64,000 nt of DNA, from assembly GCA_963855995.1 (NCBI GenBank), contig OY979719.1, positions 2,604,001-2,668,000 of the forward strand, in the 5' to 3' direction. Positions 38,919 through 49,615 of the stretch are shown here, piece after piece. The notes under the pieces are model-generated. The model was given only the letters and a program-made list of their open reading frames with translations, did not search any database and was not told the origin of the DNA. Positions within the stretch are counted from its first letter, which is position 1. The number at the start of each line of letters is the position of its first letter. A program made the translations under genes and the position numbers. Origin of the DNA: Muricea muricata. Lineage: Eukaryota > Cnidaria > Anthozoa > Malacalcyonacea > Plexauridae.

Positions 38919-40739
38919 ACTCCGCCTGCCGTAGGCGAGGCGGAGTTTTAAATTCGCCCGGTTTCTGTTTTTTCCGCGTGAGCCGACCTAAACACGTCGT
39001 TTAAACTCAATTTCCAGCGGAATATGTCAACAAAACACGCATTTTAACATGTATGCTAGAACATCTAAACCGCAAGAAGGTTTTACGTGCAAAAATTCTC
39101 ATGCAAAATGTTTTAAAACGACAAATTCCACCGCGAAACTTTACCGAGGAGCGATGAGAGCGTGCTTCCGTCATTTTCTGTTGTATTCCTACTTTTAAGG
39201 AAATTTAGAAATTTCTACACAAGAATCAAACGCAAATTCTACTGAAATATCTACATACAAAACACAATTTTTAACATGTAATAGTCAACAAAAAGGGACA
39301 GGAAGGTTCTTTATCAAAAAATTGCTCCAGAAATGTTTTAAAACGGCAAATAAAAGGTAAGAGACATTTTACATTCCAATTCCAGAAATACATATGTTAG
39401 TCTAAAGTTCCCAACAAATTATATCGTGGAGACTTCAGACTTAATAGCTTAGTCTAATTTTTAATTTTTGTTGTTTTTATGAGCGATTTTAATACTTGTT
39501 TTGTTAGAACGTCACGTTGAATAGTTGACTCAGAGAAAGGATTTCAAATTGGATATCACAGAAAATACAGATCACAGAAATACTTTTAAGTCGATTACTG
39601 TAAAGATTGTTGCTATAATTATTAAAATAGCAAGAAAAAAACTCAAAAATGCAAAATAAAAAAAAGAACAAAATTTAACTTAAATTTAGTAAAATTTCAA
39701 CTGGCACTTTCTTAATTTGCCAAAACTTTATCAGACACCCTGCCTATATACCAATGTTTTAACTGACACCTGAAGCTTTCTGGAAGTAAATACTTTGTCA
39801 GCATGTCGAAAGTCTAACTGACAACTTGTGGGCATGTACAGGTCAAAGTCTAACCGACATCTTGTCAACAAGCCAAAAGCCTAACTGATATCTTTTCAAC
39901 AAGTGAAAAGCCTTACCGACATCTTGTCAACAAGCCAAAAGCCTTACCGGCATCTTGTCAACAAGCCAAAAACCTAACCGACATCTTGTCAACATGCCAA
40001 AAATCTAACTAGGAGCATATCAACATGTCAAAAGTCCATTTCAAAGCTTGTCCACATATCAAAAGACTAACTCAGATCTTATCAACATGTCAAAAGTCTG
40101 CTCGAAAACTTGTCAACTAGTCAAAATCCTTACCAACATTTTATAAACATGCCAAATATTTACCTGACACCTTATCAACACATCAAATATCTAATTCAAA
40201 GCTGGTCAATATATCAAAAGGCTAGCCAACATTTTCCCAACAAATTATATCGTGGAGACTTCAGGCAGTGTGCTACAGAATAGATTTAATAAATTGATGG
40301 ATTTAATAGACTGATGTTTGTATACACTTTTAGTAAAATTTTCTTTACTTGCAAAATAAAACAGCTATTTGTTGGTGGCATTATGGCAAAAGAATCTTGT
40401 TTAACATATGTACTATTAAAGTCTTTAATCTAAATTAAATTCTAAAAAATGCAATCCTACTAGGACTCTGGACAGAGTGCCTGGCAGGTCACTCAGATAT
40501 TGATTTTTGGTTATCTTAGTGATTGCATAAGATGTGCTAGCAATGTCTTAAAATGCCTTGGAAGGTACCGTAATAATAATTGATTTAAAAAGGAATTAGT
40601 TGGACAGAACAGAAATAAGTGAATGTACCCCACCCCCAATGAACTCTCTAGTTACAGCCCTGCCTGGCCTTGTGCCCATTTTCGTTTGGCAGGCGGAGTG
40701 AACGCCTTAGCAGGCGTCTTGTTTTTTGACAAAATTAAT
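38919..40739 (+). repeat. Repeat X2, right flank of the giant palindrome
   Basis: It begins with the same ACTCCGCCTGCCGTAGGCGA hairpin as X1 and follows X1 for about 350 bases in direct orientation. It then has a private 1.4 kb including a 31-base minisatellite. The probable 3' end is AGGCGGAGTGAACGCC with the small hairpin ACGCCTTAGCAGGCGT near 40,711-40,726. After about 40,740 the sequence returns to the A1 unit where X1 had interrupted it. No coding sequence is visible. Confidence 0.55.
39780..40240 (+). repeat. Minisatellite of about 31 bases
   Basis: About 14 imperfect units of the type CATCTTGTCAACAAGCCAAA plus AGCCTAACCGA. Central copies (39,880-40,010) are the most regular and the edges decay. 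Located inside X2. Confidence 0.85.
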
Positions 40740-42480
40740 GTCTGAACGTTAGTCTGAATCAGTTGTAGATCTAAAAGACGCAGACTTAAGAATACAAATT
40801 ATCTTACCTCAAAAAGGTTCTGTTTAATAATGTCCCTAATGTTCTATTTCGAGCGGTTCTCTTACGCTCCAGCTAGAGAGAGCAAGAGAAATAGAAAGTC
40901 AGTCATATTATTACATTAAAGTGAATTTGTGATTTTTTTTTAATTACAGAAAATTGAGATTAAGACCTGGTGAGCCGGCCGGATTTTAATCAAAAAGGTA
41001 ACATTCAATGACTAAAATATTTACCATTTAAATGCGTAGAATAGTTAAAGAATACTTACGTGCTTAATAAATATCCAATATTGTCGATGCCCAACTTCAC
41101 TAGAACGATTTTGATTGCATCTTGGAGATTGACGCCATTTTGATTTTGAATTTGTCTGACAAAACCTTACTTTCCTTCGCAATTTTTGCCACATTTCTTC
41201 GTCATCTTTGTTCCAATTTCGTCCACAAACCTCTGTGTAATAACATACATACATTCTGTGTAATAAATTCGTATTTATTCTCGTTGTGTAAGGTACTTTT
41301 AAGACCCGTTGTTTGAACATCTTTCGTTCTTCGGCCGACATATTTTCTCGAAGCTTCTTCTTGGACTACCAGCAGCAAATGACGTCAAATGACCATGGTT
41401 CGCCACCAAATACCCGTATGTGTAGTAAGTGAATTTCTATATACAAAGTTAAAATGTGCTTTTTATAGCTCGGATGAAGCGATCTCACTATTATTTTTAG
41501 CCTCGATGTTTCTTCTACTTCTTTACTTCTAGTTTACTTAGTTATTTCGCCCAAAAAGCGCCTGTAAGGAGCGTTTTTGTATTTTTTTTTATTTGCACGC
41601 CGATCAGCAAAGAAAGACTTTTTCGAGTTTTCATTGGCAAACATCGTTTCCTGCGTGGCCGAAAGGTAAAAGTAACTGTCTTCGGAATTGCCCACATCGC
41701 CTGGCTTTGATTTTGGATGGATCGGGGACCATTAAAGGCCAAATGAGCTTATTGAAAATTTAATTCTTCAGTCGTTCAGTTGCATAGATTGGTCCTCGAT
41801 CCATCCAAAACTCAAGTCAAAGCTGGGCGTGGAGTGCAGGAAAACACTAGGCAGTACCGCGAGGCCAAGGAGGAACATGTTATTTGCCTAGTGCTTTTAA
41901 CTAATATTTAAGCAATTTTCCTTAACTTTACTGTTGGGGACAGTCCTGTAGGGTTGGTGCATTGAAGAGTTCTCGCCGTTATTTCCCTTCGTTCAAGGAC
42001 ACAGGTTGTCCTCGAGAAATAACGACGAGAAGACTTCAGGCACCACTAAACCACCACACGGCAAAACTACAGTGTAGTGGTTTAGCTGTGCCAAATATAT
42101 ATGGCGGACGTCTTCCCAAAGCTTACGGTACGCAAAGATGTAAAGCATAGATGCGCAAAGATGCGCAAACGCTTTAAAGCCTTAAATCAAGTGTTTTCTT
42201 TCAGGAAAGTGTCAAAGACGACAACGTTTACTAAATCGAAGCCGTGTAGTCATGTTTTAAGCTGTTTAGCTACATTTAACTTGCAAGTCTTAGTAGCAGG
42301 TATTTTGCTATTTGAAGTTTGCGTAATTAAGAACTGTTGTTTTTTTTTACTTTCCGTGGGCCTTTCTTCTTCTTGATCGAGCTTTATGTGCCATTACGTT
42401 CAGTGTCCTTGATATAGGAGTCATTCATTTATGGCCTTGGGTTTAATTCCCAAACACTGAATGGCAGTCCTTAGCTCCTT
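40740..42480 (+). repeat. Continuation of the older unit A1 (inner part of its arm)
   Basis: This stretch aligns in diverged form with 24,440-26,060 of the young left arm: CATTCAATGACTAAAAT near 41,005 matches 24,608; the AAAATGGCGTC region near 41,130 matches 24,740; AGTGCAGGAAAACACTAGGC near 41,835 matches 25,381; and the GGTTTAATTCCCAAACACTG segment near 42,439 matches 25,988. It shows that A1 was continuous before X1, the young palindrome and X2 entered it. Short frames here are not conserved between copies. Confidence 0.75.
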
Positions 42481-43062
42481 CAAGTGATAGGATAGCGTTG
42501 CAGCAAAGTTATTACTTTGCCTAATCACCATATACAAGCTATAAGTGTAAAGCGTGCTCGATAAGAAAAATATTAAGTTGGGTTACAGGCTTGACAAATT
42601 AAACATATAAATATGGCATTCACTTTTAATTCCCAAGCACTCAATGACAGTCTTTACCTCTTTCAAATGATGAGATAACATTGCAACAAGATGGCACTGC
42701 GTCATCATTTACTAGGCTGTAACCGAATTGTCAACACGAAAACGACAAACACACAGTATATTTTAAAAGCCTTAACTCGGAAATATGCAATTTAGTTTGT
42801 ATCAATGAGAAAGCTTGGTATTCACAGTCTGCATACCATGCATTTTATGCATCACAAGTAAACTAAGTGCATCCCCGTTGTCTTATAATGCGGAACTGAA
42901 GTTACCAGTGCGAACATTGCAGTTAAAAGCACCATTAAACTATTTCATTTCCGCTATTAACATTATACAAACTGAATCGCAGAGATCTGAGTTGAGGTTT
43001 CTAGGATAAACTATGAGCTTGGCTGTCGCTTACGCGCGAGTTACGTGTTCACGAATTGGTTA
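42481..43062. other. Centre of the older palindrome; no gene seen
   Basis: Sequence between the two decayed arms of the older palindrome. The segments at 42,605-42,710 partly repeat the arm motif (TTTTAATTCCCAAGCACTCA, AACAAGATGGCACTGCG). Otherwise I see no recognisable feature. Confidence 0.5.
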
Positions 43063-45460
43063 CAGCGTGACAACCGTGAAAGTGATAACGCAGTGCCATC
43101 TTGTTGCAATGTTATCTCATTACTTAAAAGAGCTGAAGGCTGCCATTCAGTGTTTGGGAATTAAACCCAAGGCCATAAATAAATGACTCCTATATCAAGG
43201 ACGCTGAACGTAATGGCATTTGAATTTCGTAATGGCATTTTAAAAAAAGAGACAATTATTTTATTTTATTTTATTTTATTTTACAAAATTCGCCATACAT
43301 TAGAATAACAATTACACAACAGAATTTACATACACTAAATAAATGTCATACACACAATGGCTGGAATGACCACACAGAGATGAAGTCTCTAATAACGGGG
43401 TTCCAATACAAAACATAACACAGGATGGATTGACAATAGACAGACAGATCGGAAGACGAATAAACGTATAGACGTATTAACAGACAAAGTGAATGAAAAT
43501 TACTATAGTGTAACAGCGCTCTCTCGATGAACGAACGAAGCTAAGCTAGGACTAGGAAATTAGACCATAAATACGAAACTGGAATAAGTAACCTTACCAA
43601 TTTGTACTAAGAATGAAGATAAGTTCACATATCGAGAAAACCTTGTTGAGCATGCATCTATCAACATAGACTTTTTGACAAGTTTGTCAGTGGACGGGAC
43701 ACGTGACATTTCACACACACAGTCTTGAAAGATCTTGGATCATCAGGATCATAAATTGTCTCCGTAAGATCTTTATAGTACATAAATAAAGCACGCTTAA
43801 ACGATGCCAGAGATTTAGTGATGTCTCTGGTACAGCACGGTAGATTGTTCCAAACTTTAGCAGATCTGATGTAAAAACTTGTCTGGTAACTAACTGTCCT
43901 ACACTTGGCAACATTTAGAAGGATGCCGTTGTTGGTATTTGATCTTGTTTGTCGAACAGAAGCTTTGATGGATATGTTGGGATCGGAGTTACTTATGACG
44001 CATTTGAAAAGATAGACCAGGTCTAAATATTCGTGCCAATAAGTTATGGGAAGAAAGTCGAGGATCTTGAGTCTTTCCTTGTACGAGACGTCAGTGTGGT
44101 AGGGCAGTGATAAAATGAACTTAGTCGCGCGTCGCTGAATGCATTCAAGGGTTAGAATGTTGTTTACTGTTTGTGGTGCCCAAACTTGGCTACCATAAGC
44201 CAGTTGACTTCGAACCAATGTCAGGTAGAGCATTTTACGGACCGGCTGATTGTGGATATCGTACGATGCTCGTTTGACGAAACCCAACATCTTATTTGCT
44301 TTACACGAGACTTCCTGCACCTGAGATCACTGGTGATGAACATGCCCAGATCTACACAGCTTTGATTTAGTAAGCGTTGTCGTCTTCGACTCCTTCCTAA
44401 AAGAAAACACTTGCTTTAAAGTGTTTTCGCATCTTTGCGCATGTACCCTATCTTACACATCTTTATACCCTAGCTGGTACAGTGTAGTGGTTTATAGTCA
44501 GCTAAATTGATACACTGTACATGTAGTTTTACAATGCAGTGGTTTAGCGGTGCCTTGAAGTCTTCTCGTCGTTATTTCTCGATGACGAAACTTGTCTTCT
44601 AGAACAAAGGGGGGACATCGACGGAAGCCTTCAATGCACCAACCCTATAGGACTGTCCCCAACAGTCAAGTTAAGTCAAAGCTAGGCAATAACGTTTACC
44701 TCCTTGGGCTTGCGGTACTGCATAGTGTTTTCCTCCACTGCATGCCCAGCTTTGACTTGAGTTTTGGGTGGATCGGGGACCGATCTGTTTAACTGAGCGA
44801 GTGAAGAATTAAATTTTCAATAAGCACAGTTGGACTTGAACGGTTCCCGATCCATCCAACGAAACGGGTCGACCCAAAACCAGGCGATGTGGGCAATTCG
44901 GAAGACAGTTACTTTTACCTCTCGGCCACGGAGGAAACGACGTTTGCCAATGAAAACTCGAAAAAGTCTTTCTTTGCTCATCGGCATGCATAAAATACAA
45001 AAAGGCAGGCGTCTTACAGGCGTTTTTTTGGCGAGTTCGCCAAGTAACTAGAAGTAAAGAAGTAGAAGAAACATTTAGGCTAAAAATAATAGTAACATCG
45101 TTTCATCCGACTCATATTTCGAACAAATTAACATTTTCCATGCATACTTCACCAAATTTTATCTCTTTTAAATTTCGGATTTGGGGTGGCAGTCTGGGCG
45201 GTGGTGGTGCATGCGGCTGCTCTCTACAGAAGATCAAGTTAGCAATTTGCACTAACATTTGCAAAGTTGGTCTTCACTTCGCCGGCTACCCCGACCAGCG
45301 CAGGGTAGGGATATTTTTTATTTAATTTCTCAATTCCCATGGGAATTGAATTTTTAATTAAAAAGGGGTAGCACGTAAGTTTTACAATTAACAATTTATT
45401 GAAAATAATTTGTAAAGATTACAATTTGAATAACATGTACAATAAAAAGAGACCAAATTA
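43063..45460 (-). repeat. Right arm of the older palindrome (A4), split by a retroelement
   Basis: At 43,063-43,242 and 44,344-45,065 the sequence is a diverged reverse complement of 40,990-42,480, and so matches the young right arm 26,830-27,800. It then jumps at about 45,130 to material equivalent to 34,095-34,640 (GGTGGTGGTGCATGCGG, the TTCCCATGGGAA tract), so some 6 kb of the arm is deleted. The interruption 43,243-44,343 is a non-LTR retroelement fragment. Confidence 0.75.
43243..44343 (-). pseudogene. 5'-truncated non-LTR retrotransposon, reverse transcriptase C-terminal part
   Basis: An open frame on the minus strand (44,320 down to 43,661, 219 aa) has the C-terminal portion of a jockey/CR1-like reverse transcriptase polyprotein: MLGFVKRAS, then LYLTLVRSQLAYGSQVWAP, LECIQRRATKFIL, YKERLKILDFLPI, and LDLVYLFKC. 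This is the thumb and downstream region that follows the polymerase palm. The palm with its catalytic YxDD and the endonuclease are absent, so the copy is 5'-truncated and immobile. Downstream on its own strand the insert ends in a tandem AAAAT tract (43,255-43,283), a typical non-LTR 3' end. It interrupts the older palindrome arm, with a short AATGGCATTT duplication near 43,213 and 43,231. No upstream frame continues it. Confidence 0.85.
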
Positions 45461-45465
45461 AAATA

Positions 45466-46075
45466 AATTTTGTGGAGACACCTCGTAAGTTTATTATCGC
45501 AATTCGCAAAGCTTACGATCCGTGAGCTCGGATCTTCATCAGTGCTAATAATAATGCGAGTAACTTAAATTCACAGTGGCTTACCCTTCTGATCTATCGT
45601 ACTATGCTTCTCAATTTCAATTGACCTCTCATTTTGCGAGAGAACATATGATTATTTATCGCTAAAATGGTCGCTTTATTCCTTTTTATGCGATGGTCAG
45701 TAGCCCACGAGTGTTTAGCAACGGCTGATTTTTCGATTTCGGCTTTCTCGCAACAGTTCTATGTTCTTTAGGACATAACGAGAGATTTTGGCCAGTCTCA
45801 CCAGTGTAAACCAAACCACATTCATAAGGAATGTGATACACACCAGGTTTCTGAAATTCATTTAATCTATCCTTATGTGAGAAAAGAGATCGAAACAATT
45901 TGTCTAGACTAGAATGGTAGACTTGTATGCCAACTTCCTTTAAAATCCTTTCAAATTTGAGTGGAGCTGAACCAATATATGGTAGGCTGAGAGAAGACTG
46001 AGATTCAGTCTTTTTGCGTACGCTTCGTGATGTTTTCATAGCATTGTCTATGAATTTCGTAGGATAACCATTCAT
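45466..46075 (-). pseudogene. Penelope-like retroelement fragment with GIY-YIG endonuclease
   Basis: The minus-strand frame 46,075-45,686 (129 aa) shows the end of a Penelope-like reverse transcriptase and its C-terminal GIY-YIG endonuclease. After a linker with LPYIGSAPLKFERILKEVG and the FRSLFSHKDRL motif comes GVYHIPYECGLVYTGETGQ, the two-strand GIY-YIG signature, then KEHRTVARK. The helix that normally carries a catalytic arginine (xxRLKEH) reads SLCPKEH here, so the nuclease is probably dead. The polymerase domain is missing. The tail on the same strand (to about 45,466) includes a CTGATGA hairpin motif and the AATAAACTTACGAGGTGT sequence shared with hairpins in the unit arms. Confidence 0.85.
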
Positions 46076-46096
46076 TTTTTATTTCATTCTTTTCAC

Positions 46097-46270
46097 AGAC
46101 AATGCTATGAAAACACCACGAAGCGTACGCGAAAAGACTGAATATCAGTCTTCTGTCAGTCTACCATATATTGGTTCAGCTTCACACAAAATTGAAAGGA
46201 TTTTGAAGGAACTTGGCACACAAGTATATCATTCTAGTGAAGAAAAATTGTTTTGATCTCTTTGCACACA
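46097..46270 (+). pseudogene. Second Penelope-like fragment, head-to-head with the first
   Basis: Read on the plus strand it repeats the linker segment of the adjacent fragment (DNAMKT, SVREKTE, LPYIGSASHKIERILKELG, QVYHSS) with substitutions and then a stop codon and frame loss. The two fragments diverge from a shared centre at about 46,057-46,097. Head-to-head and tail-to-head arrangements are usual for Penelope-like elements. Confidence 0.8.
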
Positions 46271-47100
46271 TAAGCTTCCTTATTTAAAGGAAATTGAAAA
46301 CTCTGTTTAAAAGTTTACTTTCATTCACCAAGATGGTGGCGATGACTTCAAAGTTTAATTATGAAAATGTGTTATACAGATCCACGTGTGGGTCACCCAA
46401 TCTCCAAGTAAACAGGCCCTAACATGCGTTTGAGATCTCAATCAGTTCTTCTGTTATACAAGCTGAAACTACTAAAGCACATTTTAACTGAATAGCAGCT
46501 TTTATTACGACAAAATCAGGCACAGCGAGCTTTCAAACATTTATACACGAGGGAAAATTTCAAGATTTCTGTGCCCCTAGAATTTGAGCTTGATTTTACA
46601 ACTTTCATCTAACCTAGCATTCTAAGTCCTCTTTTACAAACACGGGTACAAAATATAGCATTTTACCTTCAAATAAAAGCAGGATTGATATAAAAATCTT
46701 ACTGCTTCCTGCCCTAATTCTACTTCTCTACGGCGCCATGAAAACAAAAATATTGAAATTCGAAATTACGACAACGCGCGATAAGAGACGACAAACAATG
46801 AATGATATCGAGGAATACAATCTTGAAAATTTACAGCATTGTGACTGATGTTGATTGTTCAATTTTACACAGATTTGGTCGATTTTTTACTTTGAGGGAA
46901 AGAAAAACCGGAGGGAAGAACAGGTACAGGAAGAAGAGGTCCTCCCAGAGGGAATGGGGGAAGGGGGACAGAAGAATGGAGGAAAGGTGGCAAAGGGTTC
47001 AAAATTAGCAGATTGATGTAAATTGTATGTTGTCCCAGTAGCTTTTTGCAAAAGATAGAGGGACTTCGTACACCAAGGGAAAATGAGGACAAGGGCAGCG
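46271..47100. other. No gene recognised
   Basis: AT-rich sequence without a feature I can support, becoming purine-rich at about 46,890-47,000 (AGAAGAGGTCC, GGGGGAAGGGGGACAG) just before the satellite block. Confidence 0.5.
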
Positions 47101-47645
47101 GGGACTGACTGGTCGACTTATCGATTGACTGGTCGACTGATCGATCGATTGGTCGACTGACTGGTCGCCTAATCGATTGACTGGTCGTCTGATCGATCGA
47201 CTGGTCGCCTGATCGATCGACTGGTCGCCTGATCGTTTGACTGGTCGACTATTCGATCAAATGCTCGCCTGATCGGTCGACTGGATGCCTGATCCATCAA
47301 CCTGTCCTCTGATCGATTTACTGGTCGACTGATCGATCGATTGGTCGATCGACTGGTCGACTAATCGATCGACTGATCGATCGACTGGTGCCTGATCGAT
47401 CGACTGGTCGCCTGATCGATCGACTGGTTGGTCGAACAATCGATCCAGCAGTCGACTAGTCATTCGATCAGGCGACCAGTCGATCGATCAGATGACCAGT
47501 TGATCGATCAGGCAACAAGTTGGTCGAACAGGCGAGCATTTGATCGATCAGGCGACCAGTCGATCGATCAGGCAACCAGTCGATCGATCAGGCGACCAGT
47601 CAATCGATCAGTCGACCAATCGATCGATCAATCGACTGATAGATC
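47101..47645. repeat. 20-base minisatellite that reverses orientation midway
   Basis: From 47,105 to about 47,440 the unit is GATCGATCGACTGGTCGCCT with variants. From about 47,460 to 47,640 the same unit appears reverse-complemented (AGGCGACCAGTCGATCGATC). The switch lies near 47,440-47,460, making a head-to-head inverted array. The unit has two to three CpG and overlapping GATC/ATCGAT dyads. Open frames reading DRSGDQSID repeats are translation of the array. Confidence 0.95.
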
Positions 47646-49615
47646 TTTAATCCGGCCGGATTTAGGGCTAATCCAGCCGGATTTAGGGTTAATCCAGCCG
47701 GATTTAAGGGTTAATCCAGCCAGATTAAAAATTAATCCAGCCGGATTTAGGGTTAATCGGGCTGGATTTAGAGTTCATCTGGCCGGATTTAAGCGTTAAT
47801 CCGGCCGGATTTAAAGGTAATCCGGCCAGATTTAAAGGTTAATCCGGCCGGATTTAGGGTTAATCCGGCCGGATTTAAGGGTCAACCCGGCCGGATTTAA
47901 GGGCTAATCCGGCCGGATTTAGGGTTAATCCGCCAGATTTAAGGGTTAATCCGGTCGGATTTAGGCTTAATCCGGCCGGATTAAAGGGTTAATCCGGCTA
48001 GATTTAGGGTTAATCCGGCCGGATTTAAAAGCTAATCCGGCTGGATTAAGGGTTAATCCAGCCGGATTTAAGAGTTAATCCGGCCGGATTCAGGGTTAAT
48101 CCGGCCGGATTTAAGGGTTAATCCGGCCGGAGTTAGGGTTAATCCAGGTGGATTTAAAGGTTAATCCGGCCGGATTTAGGGTTAATCTGTCCGGATTTAG
48201 GGTTAATCCGGCTGGATTAAGAGATAATCCGGCCGGATTTAGTAGTAATCCGGCCGGATTCAAAGGTTAATCCGGCCGGATTTAAGGGTTAATCCGGCCG
48301 GATTTAGGGTTAATCCAGGTGGATTTAAAGGTTAATCCGGCCGGCTTTAGGGTTAATCTGTCCGGATTTAGGGTTAATCCGGCCGGATTTAGGGTTAATC
48401 CGCCAGATTTAAGGGTTAATCCCATAGAAATAAAAGATATAGAATGCGCGCTCCTATCTATTTTCAGGTAAACAAATGACGCCACATTAAAATTCAAAAT
48501 GGCCGATTTATAAGGGCAAATCAATGGGGCAAATTAAACTCGCCCCACTGTAATTCGCATAGACCGCTGCTCGGACAAATCCAACATGGCGGATTTATAA
48601 GGGCATTTTTTTTTTCAATTTGGGTACCGGCTAGGTTACCAAGCACGCATTCTATATCTATTATTTCTATGGTTAATCCGGCCGGAGTAAGGGTTAATCC
48701 GGCCTGATTTAGGGTTAATCGGGCTGGATTTAGAGTTAATCCGGCCGGATTTAGTGGTAATCCGGCCAGATTTAAAGGTTAATCCGGCCGGACTTAGGGT
48801 TATCCGGCCGGATTTGAGGGTTAATCCGGCCGGATTTAGGGTTAATCCGGCCGGATTTAAGGGTTAATCCGGCCGGATTTAAGGGCTAATCCGGCTAGAT
48901 TAAGAATTAATCCGGCCAGATTTAGTAGTAATTCGGCCGGATTCAAAGGTTAATCCGGCCGGATTTAGGGTTAATCCAGGTGGATTTAAAGGTTAATCCG
49001 GCCGGATTTAAGCGTTAATCCGGCCGGAATTAAAGGTAATCCGGCCAGATTTAAAGGTTAATCCGGCCGGATTTAGGGTTAATCCGACCGGATTTAAGGG
49101 TCAATCCGGCCGGATTTAAGGGCTAATCCGGCCGGATTTAGGGTTAATCCGCCAGATTTAAGGGTTAATCCGGCCGAAGTAAGGGTTAATCCGGCCTGAT
49201 TTAGGGTTAATCGGGCTGGATTTAGAGTTAATCCGGCCGGATTTAAGGGATAATCCGGCTGGATTAAGGGTTAATCCGGCCGGATTTAAGGGTTAATCCG
49301 GCCGGATTTAGGGTTAATCCGGTCGGATTTAAGCGTTAATCCGGCCGGATTTAGTGGTAGTCCGGCCAGATTTAAAGGTTAATCCGGCCGGGCTTAGGGT
49401 TAATCCGGCCGGATTTGAGGGTTAATTTGGCCGGATTTAGGGTTAATCCGGCCGGATTTAAGGGTTAATCCGGCCGGATTTAAGGGCTAATCCGGCTGGA
49501 TTAAGAGTTAATCCGGCCGGATTTAGTAGTAATCCGGCCGGATTCAAAGGTTAATCTGGCCGGATTTAAGGGTTAATCCGGCCGGATTTAAGGGTTAATC
49601 CGGACGGATTTAAGG
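47646..49615. repeat. 21-22 base satellite with dyad core and telomere-like linker
   Basis: Roughly 80 tandem copies of a unit made of the perfect 14-base palindrome AATCCGGCCGGATT and the linker TAGGGTT (variants TAAGGGTT, TAAAGGTT). Higher-order segments recur: the series around 47,830-48,000 resembles 49,060-49,200, and 48,700-48,960 resembles 49,330-49,560. It is interrupted once by a MITE (48,422-48,672). The core contains CCGG, GGCC and CGGCCG and so is CpG-dense compared with the AT-rich surroundings. Confidence 0.95.
48422..48672. mobile_element. MITE inserted in the satellite
   Basis: A 251-base element with ends CCATAGAAATAAAAGATATA and TATATCTATTATTTCTATGG, flanked by TTAATC on each side. 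Internal AATGGCCGATTTATAAGGGC and AACATGGCGGATTTATAAGG form a repeated motif. The flanking repeat also contains TTAATC, but only one copy would be expected without an insertion, so the duplication is credible. Confidence 0.8.

Noticed and set aside
38919-40739. Canonical Helitron for repeat X
   Set aside because: A small 3' hairpin exists, but it is not followed by a CTRR terminus, and no Rep/helicase coding sequence is seen.
47257-47799. Open frames of 68-123 codons encoding Asp-Arg-Ser-Gly-Asp-Gln-type repeats
   Set aside because: They are translations of the 20-base and 21-base satellites; frames are open because the repeat units lack stops, and nothing outside the arrays continues them.
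47646-49615. True telomere or CRISPR array
   Set aside because: TAGGGTT occurs only as a linker between GC dyads, not as pure TTAGGG repeats; there are no unique spacers of constant length, and the context is animal DNA.
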